From Chitinophagaceae bacterium (GTDB lineage Bacteria > Bacteroidota > Bacteroidia > Chitinophagales > Chitinophagaceae): 64,000 nt of DNA. Made by a program: the position numbers and the translations under genes. The notes under the pieces are model-generated. The model searched no databases and was not told the DNA's origin. It worked only from the letters and a program-made list of their open reading frames with translations. The first letter of the stretch is position 1. Each line of letters opens with the position of its first letter. Location of the stretch: the NCBI GenBank assembly GCA_013140985.1, contig JABFRU010000007.1, forward strand, positions 1 through 64,000. The letters are read 5' to 3'. Of this stretch, positions 44,344 through 51,832 are shown piece by piece.

Positions 44344-45300
44344 TTATAACTTACCAATATTCTTATGAATAGTATCCAATATTTCCTCAAACGGTGGCTG
44401 GCCTTTATAATACAGCTTTTTTGTTTTCTCGTACCTGCGTTTAAAAGTTTCTTTCAGCCCTGGTGCAGATAATAAGAATGCTTCGTTTTCAGCTATTGAA
44501 ATTTCATAATCTGCTTTCGGAAACCTTTTTTTCTTATGAACCTGGTAATCTTCTGTGCCTAAAAATTGTTGCACTTCATTGGTATTTAACAGGCAGGCAA
44601 CATCATAATATTGCCGCATATAGTTAGGCCGTTCTGTTCCATCAGCCTGTTCTTGTCTGAACTTGGTGGCAATGGTTTGGAGTTTCTCTACAAATGTATA
44701 ACCCGGATGGTAGCTGGTAATATCAACTGCCCGGTTATCGGCAATTTTTATGGCACTATTGCTTGCTGCTTTGTCAAATGCCCAGGAACTTATGGTGAGG
44801 TTCGTATTAGGTGTAACGGTATCAAAGCCTGCTTCCAGCAAAATTCCCTCTTTCACTCCTTCTATTGCGGTTGTCTTACTTTCATACAAAAGACGGATGC
44901 CGCCGCTTCTGTAATAGTCTTTATCATCAAAAGCGGTATCCCTGGTTACAGCAACAATACCATCAATCTTTATTTCGGCTGCTAACCAATCATAGAAATT
45001 TTTTCTTGACTCTATATGTTTGTCTTTTGTTTTAGCAGGATTTTCTTCAACACCCATAGCTACAGGTGGTGTAATATGTATATCTATATCTTCAGAAAAT
45101 CTATCAATTATCTTATATCCTTTTGAAAGGGATGTACCACCTTTTAATTCAAAATTGAAGCCTTGCTGTTTAAGGCCATGCAACACATGCATAATCCAAT
45201 AGTCCTTTTCAATAAGGCCTGGTAAAATTCCTGTTTCTTCTTCCAGTATTCGCAGCAGGTCAGGAAAGTCTTTATGATTATGCAGGTATGCAGTGGCCAT
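44344..45300 (-). CDS. abiEii: AbiEii-like nucleotidyltransferase toxin
   Basis: About 318 residues from the ATG at 45300; a longer start at 45333 overlaps the antitoxin gene and is less likely. The motif ELKGGTSLSKGYKIIDRFSEDIDIHI contains the GG-T-S and D-x-D residues of the AbiEii/AbiGii nucleotidyltransferase toxins. Lys, Arg and Glu-rich C-terminal end. It is paired with the next gene and lies inside the tra operon in opposite orientation. Expected role: abortive infection or element maintenance. Confidence 0.9.
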   Translation of the reverse strand: MATAYLHNHKDFPDLLRILEEETGILPGLIEKDYWIMHVLHGLKQQGFNFELKGGTSLSKGYKIIDRFSEDIDIHITPPVAMGVEENPAKTKDKHIESRKNFYDWLAAEIKIDGIVAVTRDTAFDDKDYYRSGGIRLLYESKTTAIEGVKEGILLEAGFDTVTPNTNLTISSWAFDKAASNSAIKIADNRAVDITSYHPGYTFVEKLQTIATKFRQEQADGTERPNYMRQYYDVACLLNTNEVQQFLGTEDYQVHKKKRFPKADYEISIAENEAFLLSAPGLKETFKRRYEKTKKLYYKGQPPFEEILDTIHKNIGKL

Positions 45301-45301
45301 A

Positions 45302-45886
45302 TTAAAGTGAATTAGGTTGCAGTAAAGGGGCAAACACTTTTTTTGTTCTTACACTGCCATATTCTGCAACAGAATGGGCAAGTTTTTTTCCATCCATTTC
45401 AGCAACTTTTTCAGCTACTTTTTTTAAAACATTACTACTGTCCTCAGCCAGTGTATCAAGATTATTTACTAAATCAACCAGTAAAAATTCCTGTGTTACT
45501 TTTTTAGGAAAATGCGGCTTCACTTTAAAGTGAAATGTTCTGTTGCCCAGTTTAAATTCGCCATGCCGCTTATGATTGTACACCGTTCGTTCGTTATACA
45601 ATTGAGTAGTGCCTACGCCCAAACTATTGTACGCATTGGGTGTGGTTAACAGAAACCGGTGGTCATTCAAAAAACTTTGCACCAGTACGTTTTCATCAGG
45701 CGGCGTTTTACCAAAAGCACTTTCTTTAGGAAAATAGTATAGCCCCTGGGAGAGTTTTTGCAACGTCCCATCCTGTACCAATTCGTCAAGGTGCCGGTCA
45801 ACCGATTTAGACCAGTTGGCTAATTCGGTTCTGCGATAAACCCGGCCTTGTTTTAACTGCCTTTTTAATTGATGTAACTGACTCAT
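45302..45886 (-). CDS. abiEi: AbiEi/DUF6088-like antitoxin
   Basis: 194 residues. N-terminal winged helix (VYRRTELANWSKSVDRHLDELVQDGTLQKL; GLYYFPK), then the AbiEi-type C-terminal domain (LLTTPNAYNSLGVGTTQLYN; HFPKKVTQEFLLVDLVNNL). It ends 1 base before the toxin start, consistent with a co-expressed type IV toxin-antitoxin pair with antitoxin first. It probably represses its own promoter in the 45887-46148 gap. Confidence 0.85.
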   Translation of the reverse strand: MSQLHQLKRQLKQGRVYRRTELANWSKSVDRHLDELVQDGTLQKLSQGLYYFPKESAFGKTPPDENVLVQSFLNDHRFLLTTPNAYNSLGVGTTQLYNERTVYNHKRHGEFKLGNRTFHFKVKPHFPKKVTQEFLLVDLVNNLDTLAEDSSNVLKKVAEKVAEMDGKKLAHSVAEYGSVRTKKVFAPLLQPNSL

Positions 45887-46049
45887 ACACGAATGCTTTA
45901 CTTATCAAAAGTACATCCTTTTCGGTAAAATACATAATTATTTATTGAAAATTCATGCATATTATCTATTAAATAGCTGTATATCAATATAATAAAACCA
46001 ATCCTATAAATGACTGTTGACTTAGGCAGTAGAAAGCCATTTCTTAAAA

Positions 46050-46098
46050 AAGGAATCACACGGTAGTGCTACCGGTCTTACCTGTCACTTTCATTCCT
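46050..46098 (+). promoter_or_regulatory. nested stem-loop upstream of TraK
   Basis: AAGGAAT (46050-46056) pairs with ATTCCTT (46092-46098), enclosing CGGTAG-tg-CTACCG (46061-46074). The inner part resembles the sequence at 37910-37929 in front of TraF (GTAGTNCTACCNGTCTTANC). It may be a promoter/operator or a transcript processing hairpin that restarts the second transfer block. The remainder of 45887-46148 shows no gene. Confidence 0.45.
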
Positions 46099-46148
46099 TG
46101 GAAAACTATTTGCATTGAATACAACTGTGTGAAAGAAAAATGTGAGTG

Positions 46149-46766
46149 ATGTTCAGGAAAATGAAAAATATTGATTCAGCCTTTCGTTATATACGACTGT
46201 TCTCCATTGCATTTATTGCTGGATGCATTTTAATCTCTGTATTTATCGCTTATAAAAGCTACCAGATAGCTTCCCAATCTCAGCAAAAGGTTTTCATATT
46301 GGCAAATGGCAAGGCATTGGAAGCCTATGCTGCTGACCGAAAAGATAATATCCCCGTTGAAGCAAAAGACCATGTAAAAATGTTTCATCATTTCTTCTTC
46401 ACCCTCGACCCGGATGATAAAGTAATACAGACAAACATCACAAAAGCATTGTACCTGGCAGACAATTCTGCTAAGCAACAATATGATAACTTAAAAGAGA
46501 ATGGTTATTTCTCCAATCTCATTGCAGGTAATATCAGCCAGGAAATTCAAATGGATAGTATTGAAATCAATATCAATTCATATCCTTTCTATTTTAAGTA
46601 CAGAGGAAAGGAAACTATCATCCGGCCAACATCCATCATTACAAGAAGTTTGATTACAGAAGGCTATTTAAGAAACGTTTCCCGTTCTGATAATAATCCG
46701 CATGGGTTCCTGATTGAAAAATGGAAGACACTGGAAAATGCTGACCTCAACACACAAACAAGATGA
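46149..46766 (+). CDS. traK: TraK conjugal transfer protein (VirB8-like)
   Basis: 205 residues from the ATG at 46149 (a GTG three bases earlier is possible). KNIDSAFRYIRLFSIAFIAGC is the typical TraK opening with one inner-membrane helix, followed by a periplasmic domain (FILANGKALEAYAADRKDNI; HFFFTLDPDDKVIQTNI). Assembly factor for the channel. The start at 46149 matches the family N-terminus MF(R/K). It is one base upstream of TraL. Confidence 0.9.
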   Translation: MFRKMKNIDSAFRYIRLFSIAFIAGCILISVFIAYKSYQIASQSQQKVFILANGKALEAYAADRKDNIPVEAKDHVKMFHHFFFTLDPDDKVIQTNITKALYLADNSAKQQYDNLKENGYFSNLIAGNISQEIQMDSIEININSYPFYFKYRGKETIIRPTSIITRSLITEGYLRNVSRSDNNPHGFLIEKWKTLENADLNTQTR

Positions 46767-46767
46767 C

Positions 46768-47259
46768 ATGTGGCTGTTTAAAAAACAAAAGAAAAAAGCT
46801 GAAGCAGGTAATGGAGTATCCGACAAAGTAGCCGGAAAGATTGCAAAAGCAGGTATAGCTGTACAAAACAAATTCGCTAAAGGGATGGATAAACTTTTTG
46901 CTGGTATGAACACAAAACGATTAAAACTTTACCTGATTATTTTCTGCATTTGCTGTGGTGGCTACAGCATTTATCTCTTTACTGATGCTATTGTAAGTCC
47001 TGATGCAAAAAGTAAAGCCCTGCAAATAGACAAAGCCAGTATTCCCAAACATTTTGAGGATACCGGTGATGACATCATGGCAACAGACAATTCTGTTGAT
47101 GAAGAAACCTTTCATCAAATACAACAATTCAAAAAATATTTAGACAGCCTGAAGCAAAGCAAAAGTTATTTATACGACAGCATTATTACTGCCCGGCCAT
47201 TTCTGATGGATACAGTGCTGATGCTGGAACAGATTTATTACTCACAAAAACAAAAATGA
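46768..47259 (+). CDS. traL: TraL-like conjugal transfer membrane protein
   Basis: 163 residues from the ATG at 46768, one base after the TraK stop. Basic cytoplasmic N-terminus (MWLFKKQKKKAEA), one helix (LYLIIFCICCGGYSIYLF) and a periplasmic part with FHQIQQFKKYLDSLKQSKS. Its end overlaps the TraM start by 4 bases. Short bitopic proteins at this place are the TraL group. Confidence 0.75.
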   Translation: MWLFKKQKKKAEAGNGVSDKVAGKIAKAGIAVQNKFAKGMDKLFAGMNTKRLKLYLIIFCICCGGYSIYLFTDAIVSPDAKSKALQIDKASIPKHFEDTGDDIMATDNSVDEETFHQIQQFKKYLDSLKQSKSYLYDSIITARPFLMDTVLMLEQIYYSQKQK

Positions 47260-48542
47260 GGTGTATGAAAAGTGAACAAAGGTCGCAGGCCTTCTTGCGG
47301 AAACGAAAAATGATGCTGGTGTTGCCACTATTGGTAATTCCTTTTTTAACAATGGCTTTCTGGGCACTGGGTGGCGGAACCGGGAACAAGAATAATACCG
47401 TTATTCAAACAGCTGGGTTAAACCTTAACCTGCCCGATGCTCAATTGAAAGATGACAAAGGAGAAAACAAATTGAGTTTTTATGATAAAGCTGATAAAGA
47501 TTCTTTAGAATTATTGGAGCAAATCAAAAACGACCCTTTCTATCTTTCAAAGCCAGATTCATTTGCAAGCCCGGTAAATGAAATTGAGCAACTGACTACA
47601 TCTTCGGCTTCTAAATTTAACCAGCGGTTAAATACATCGCCCTACTCATCTTCATCTGGAAACCCCGAAGAAAAGCTGATGCAAAAATTGGCACAGCTTC
47701 AAAATCAAATTAACCAGCCTGAAAACACAACTACAGATAAATTGACTGATGAAAAGAATGCTGCCTATGATGATGAATTCTCTCAGCAAGTAAACCAGTT
47801 GCAAAATATGATGCAGGGGATGACCGAAAATAATACGGAAGATACTGAAATGAAACAATTGGGAAATACCCTTGATAAAATTCTGGATATCCAACACCCT
47901 GAAAGAGTGAAAGACCGATTAAAGGAAAAGTCACAAAAGCAGAAAGAAACGGTGTTTATAGTAAGTAAGTATCCGGCAGGCTTCAACATCAGTCTGCTCG
48001 ATTCCAATAAAAGAAAAGCTAATCAAAGCAGTGGATTTTATGGACTGGAAAATACAGCAACTGATGAAGATGCTGACAATGCAATTGAAGCCATCATACC
48101 AGAAAATACAATACTGGTAAACAATGCTGTTATTAAACTCCGGCTTGCTGCTGACATTTATATCAATGGTGTATTGATACCAAAAAATAATATGGTGTCG
48201 GGTTTTGTTTCGTTGGAAAATGAACGACTGCAGGTTGAGATAAATTCCATACGCTATAATAATTCTTTGTTTCCTGTAAAACTGGAAGTGTATGACATGG
48301 ATGGTCTGGCTGGCATTTATATACCGGGAGCCATATCAAGAGATGTGGCCAAACAATCTGCGGATAACAGTCTTCAACTAATGGAACTCACTACACTCGA
48401 CCCTTCTTTAAAAGCTCAGGCTGCTGCCGCAGGTATCAATACAGTTAAAAGTATGCTCAGTAAAAAAGTTAAACAGGTTAAAGTAATGGTAAAGGCTGGC
48501 TACAGGGTTTTGCTTAGAGATAAAAATATTAATGAAAATTAA
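47256..48542 (+). CDS. traM: TraM conjugative transposon protein (VirB10-like)
   Basis: 428 residues: one helix near the N-terminus (VLPLLVIPFLTMAFWALGGG), a long Gln/Asn/Glu-rich linker, and the C-terminal VirB10-like domain (LVNNAVIKLRLAADIYINGVLIPK; NSLFPVKLEVYDMDGLAGIYIPG). It spans the periplasm to couple the two membranes. It overlaps both neighbours by a few bases. Confidence 0.9.
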   Translation: MRCMKSEQRSQAFLRKRKMMLVLPLLVIPFLTMAFWALGGGTGNKNNTVIQTAGLNLNLPDAQLKDDKGENKLSFYDKADKDSLELLEQIKNDPFYLSKPDSFASPVNEIEQLTTSSASKFNQRLNTSPYSSSSGNPEEKLMQKLAQLQNQINQPENTTTDKLTDEKNAAYDDEFSQQVNQLQNMMQGMTENNTEDTEMKQLGNTLDKILDIQHPERVKDRLKEKSQKQKETVFIVSKYPAGFNISLLDSNKRKANQSSGFYGLENTATDEDADNAIEAIIPENTILVNNAVIKLRLAADIYINGVLIPKNNMVSGFVSLENERLQVEINSIRYNNSLFPVKLEVYDMDGLAGIYIPGAISRDVAKQSADNSLQLMELTTLDPSLKAQAAAAGINTVKSMLSKKVKQVKVMVKAGYRVLLRDKNINEN

Positions 48543-48552
48543 AAAAGTGAAA

Positions 48553-49317
48553 ATGAAAAAGTATTTGATAACAGCATTTGTAATTGTATTTGCCAACTTA
48601 ACACAGGCGCAAACACAGTTGTGTATTTCAACAGAAAAAACCACCAGCCTCATTTTCCCTTTTGCCATCCGGCATGTGGACAGAGGTAGTCAGTCAATAT
48701 TGGCGCAGCAGGTAAAAGAAGTGCCAACAATACTATTGGTAAAAGCCGCTTCCAACAGTTTTAGTGAAACCAACCTGAGTGTAGTAACCGACGATGGCAG
48801 TATTTATTCCTTTGATGTATGTTATGATGGAAAGCCTGTTGTACTGGTTCACTATCTGCCTATTAATAATAAGGCAACCACAGCCATGTATGCAAACGGA
48901 ATCCTGGACAATCAGAGAGTAACTAAAAGAATTGAGGACCATAAATGGAAAACCGATGCCGCCATTACTGGTATCTACATAAAGAATGACGTAATGTTTT
49001 ATCAGCTATCAATTTCCAACAACAGTCCGGTTGATTACACAATTGACCTTATCCGCTTTTATATACGGGATAAAAAGAAAACAAAACGAACTGCCGTACA
49101 GGAAACGGAGTTAAAGCCAGTTTATATAGGCGGGAATACAAAGTTGGTGAAAGCTCAGAGTAGTTCTGTGTTGGTTTTTGCGTTAGAGAAGTTTACGATA
49201 CCTGATGCAAAATACATGGCGGTACAGATAAATGAAAAAAATGGCGGCAGGCATTTTACCATGCGGATTAAGAACAGAAAAATCATGAAGGCAATTACTT
49301 TACCTGACTACAAATGA
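48553..49317 (+). CDS. traN: TraN conjugative transposon protein (VirB9-like)
   Basis: 254 residues from the ATG at 48553, chosen because the signal peptide (MKKYLITAFVIVFANLTQAQ) begins there; an ATG at 48532 adds seven lysine-rich residues. The body has LIFPFAIRHVDRGSQSILAQ and YQLSISNNSPVDYTIDLIRFYIRDKKK, the TraN/VirB9 beta-sandwich region. Outer part of the channel core. Overlaps the next gene by 4 bases. Confidence 0.9.
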   Translation: MKKYLITAFVIVFANLTQAQTQLCISTEKTTSLIFPFAIRHVDRGSQSILAQQVKEVPTILLVKAASNSFSETNLSVVTDDGSIYSFDVCYDGKPVVLVHYLPINNKATTAMYANGILDNQRVTKRIEDHKWKTDAAITGIYIKNDVMFYQLSISNNSPVDYTIDLIRFYIRDKKKTKRTAVQETELKPVYIGGNTKLVKAQSSSVLVFALEKFTIPDAKYMAVQINEKNGGRHFTMRIKNRKIMKAITLPDYK

Positions 49318-50540
49318 CCACTGAGCATGTCATATCAGATGAGGTAATTGACCTGGTAAATCTGGCTTTATCGAAAGGGGAAAATTGGATGGCCTATAAC
49401 AAGACGCTTTATTTCTTAGATAAAAACGATATCCATTTTTTCAAAACCAAAGACGAAGCAAAGGAATTTGCAGAAAGTAATATCAGCGACAGGGATAATT
49501 ACCACTTGCTTTACTTTAATTCTTTGCCCGATATATACAAAGCACTTCCTTATGGATACGAAATGGAGAAGCAGTTAGTAAATGACCCTGATGCAAATGG
49601 TTTACACAATAAAGAAGGGAATGCTTTCACAGATGCGTTAATAGACCATTTTGAATCACAGCAATCACTATTTAATTCACAATTAAAAACAAATATTATG
49701 AACAACGAAAATTTTCAGTATTTGAGTGATAACCTCAAGTACATGGGTTTTGGTGAAAACCTGAAACCGGAATTGGAGAAAAACCTGAATGAAGGAAAAG
49801 CAGAATTTCAGTTACATTATAAGGCTGAGATAAATAAAAAGCCTTTTGAAGTAACCATGAATTTCCGTAAATCCGATTCTTCAGACATGTATTTTTTCAA
49901 CAATTATCATGCTTCATTAGAACGGAACAATGGCGAAAAAGCAGAACAAACCTTCTACCTGAACAAAGGCAAAGGTGTTACTGGCAAAGAAGCATTTAAC
50001 CTGCTGGATGGCCGGGCGGTTCACAAAGACCTTGTTACAAAAGAAGGCCAGCCTTACAAAGCCTGGATTCAGCTTGACTTTGAAAACAAAGACAAGAACA
50101 ACAATTTTGAAGTAAAGCAGTACCATGAAAATTATGGCTACGACTTAAACGCAGCAGTTGAAAAATTTGCCGTAGCAGAACTGAAAGACCCTGAAAAGGA
50201 AAAGGCACTCATGCAGTCTTTGTACAAGGGCAATGTGCAATCCATAACCATAGAAAAAGATGGCAGCAGTCACAAAATGTTTATGGAGGCAGACCCACAA
50301 TATAAAAAGGTAACACTGTATGACTCCAACATGAAGATGGTTGCAAAAGAATCGCTGGAGCAGTACAAAGCTGGTATTGATAAAGGCGGCAAAGCAATGG
50401 AGAAAGAACAGGAGCCTGATAAAAAAAAAGATTTGAAACAGGAAGCCAAGCCTGAAAAGGAAAAATTGGAGAAGAAAAACGGACAAAGCCTGCTGCCTAA
50501 AAAGAGGGAAAGCAAGGGTAAAGGTTTAGGAGTATCATAA
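49314..50540 (+). CDS. ICE-associated protein of unknown function (DUF3945-like)
   Basis: 408 residues, soluble, no signal peptide. The central region from about 125 (NNENFQYLSDNLKYMGFGENL; FEVTMNFRKSDSSDMYFFNN; LLDGRAVHKDL) is a recurrent sequence next to traN in Bacteroidota elements. The tail is Lys/Glu-rich (DKKKDLKQEAKPEKEKLEKK). It may act in DNA processing or transfer control, but nothing catalytic is recognised. Confidence 0.55.
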   Translation: MTTEHVISDEVIDLVNLALSKGENWMAYNKTLYFLDKNDIHFFKTKDEAKEFAESNISDRDNYHLLYFNSLPDIYKALPYGYEMEKQLVNDPDANGLHNKEGNAFTDALIDHFESQQSLFNSQLKTNIMNNENFQYLSDNLKYMGFGENLKPELEKNLNEGKAEFQLHYKAEINKKPFEVTMNFRKSDSSDMYFFNNYHASLERNNGEKAEQTFYLNKGKGVTGKEAFNLLDGRAVHKDLVTKEGQPYKAWIQLDFENKDKNNNFEVKQYHENYGYDLNAAVEKFAVAELKDPEKEKALMQSLYKGNVQSITIEKDGSSHKMFMEADPQYKKVTLYDSNMKMVAKESLEQYKAGIDKGGKAMEKEQEPDKKKDLKQEAKPEKEKLEKKNGQSLLPKKRESKGKGLGVS

Positions 50541-50579
50541 ATACTCCTAAACCCATTTGTGAAAATTAAAATTAGCATC

Positions 50580-51344
50580 ATGAACATTCAGAATATAGCG
50601 GCTTTGTCTGCCCAGCTAAAAGCAATTGGGTTTGATAATATGGGCTACCTTTTGGCAAAAAGAATATGCCTGGTTCCTGAAGGTTTTGTTATCACAGAAA
50701 AACAGTCCAAAGACAATGAACAAATAGTTTTCAATTTTCATTTCCAAAAAGATAAAAAGTTAAATGGATATATTCTGGTATTCTATGATGCTATTCTTCA
50801 AAAAGAAATATCCGTAACTACGCAGGTTATTAATGGGGTTAACATTGAAGGCTTGCAGGAAGAGATGAGTACTATTGATTGGAAATTAGTTTTCGACTTT
50901 AACAACAAAAAGCCATTTAATCCTGATGATAAATTATCCTTTGAAAAGGAGCAAAAAATTGAAGCTTTAATTAGAGTACTCTTAGAATTGGAATTAACAG
51001 AAGAAGGAAAACAGATAAGCATTTTATTAAAGCAAAAGTACTGGTCAGAAATCCCATACAACGAATTGATGGGTAATATCAGCTCAGTAAAGAATAAGGC
51101 AGAATTGAGCCAGCGATTTTATTATGCTGAAGGGCAAGCTTGTATTTCTGCAGATGAGGCATACCGTTTTTTACAAAACAAATGGCTTGAAAAACAAATG
51201 CAGGTGAAAAGAAAGCAATTAGAAAACATTGAAGAGACTGAAGCAGGTGGTGATAGACAATCCTCGAATGGTAGCGGTTTATTAAAAAAGAAAAGAGTGG
51301 GTAGTTCCTCAAAAAATAAAAGAACAAGAATCACCCAGGATTAA
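50580..51344 (+). CDS. ICE-associated hypothetical protein
   Basis: 254 residues from the ATG at 50580 (an upstream ATG at 50559 is possible). MNIQNIAALSAQLKAIGFDNMGY and ending with AYRFLQNKWLEKQMQVKRKQ are conserved features of a protein family common in Bacteroidota elements. Predicted mixed alpha/beta; ends in a very basic segment (LLKKKRVGSSSKNKRTR). Role unknown. Confidence 0.6.
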   Translation: MNIQNIAALSAQLKAIGFDNMGYLLAKRICLVPEGFVITEKQSKDNEQIVFNFHFQKDKKLNGYILVFYDAILQKEISVTTQVINGVNIEGLQEEMSTIDWKLVFDFNNKKPFNPDDKLSFEKEQKIEALIRVLLELELTEEGKQISILLKQKYWSEIPYNELMGNISSVKNKAELSQRFYYAEGQACISADEAYRFLQNKWLEKQMQVKRKQLENIEETEAGGDRQSSNGSGLLKKKRVGSSSKNKRTRITQD

Positions 51345-51346
51345 TT

Positions 51347-51652
51347 ATGGAATTGTTTCCACCATTATCATTTTTTTATAAAGCTATTGCTGATGATACC
51401 AGGATTGGCGCAACGCATATCAGTTTATACATGGCATTACTGCAGCAATGGAATTTGAATGGCGGGTTGAACCCGGTTGAAGTGAAACGTTCTGTATTAA
51501 TGAAGTTGGCTAAAATAAATGCCCGGTACACTTATAATAAGTGCATGAATAGTTTAGAAGAATATGGGTACATAAAATACCAGCCTTCCCAAAACTCTTT
51601 TGTTCCAAGCAAAGTATTTATTAATAAGTTAAATCAAAATGTAAATGAGTAA
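51347..51652 (+). CDS. small winged-helix protein of the element
   Basis: 101 residues, starting two bases after the previous stop. The region ISLYMALLQQWNLNGGLNPV, then KINARYTYNKCMNSLEEYGYIKY, resembles small helix-turn-helix proteins that precede mobilisation/recombination genes in Bacteroidota elements. It may bind element DNA, for example att or oriT sites. This is inference from the pattern. Confidence 0.55.
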   Translation: MELFPPLSFFYKAIADDTRIGATHISLYMALLQQWNLNGGLNPVEVKRSVLMKLAKINARYTYNKCMNSLEEYGYIKYQPSQNSFVPSKVFINKLNQNVNE

Positions 51653-51695
51653 CTAAAAAATGTAATTGAATAATTTCTAAAGTCGGAGGTGTGAG

Positions 51696-51830
51696 ATGGA
51701 AAATGTGAGACCTGAAAAAGTAATAGAAATACTAAGAATGCATAATGTGCATATCTCATTGGAGCAAGCACAGCTTATCCTTGAATTTATGATTAAATTT
51801 GCCCGTATAGCAATCACCAAAATTTCTTAG
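51696..51830 (+). CDS. 44-residue small protein directly before the recombinase
   Basis: ATG at 51696 with a Shine-Dalgarno-like GGAGG 6 bases upstream (51685-51689), unusual for this group. The product MENVRPEKVIEILRMHNVHIS continues with LEQAQLILEFMIKFARIAI and ends 2 bases before the recombinase ATG. This kind of small helical ORF is common beside serine recombinases of Bacteroidota elements and might be a directionality factor; that is inferred. Confidence 0.6.
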   Translation: MENVRPEKVIEILRMHNVHISLEQAQLILEFMIKFARIAITKIS

Positions 51831-51832
51831 CT

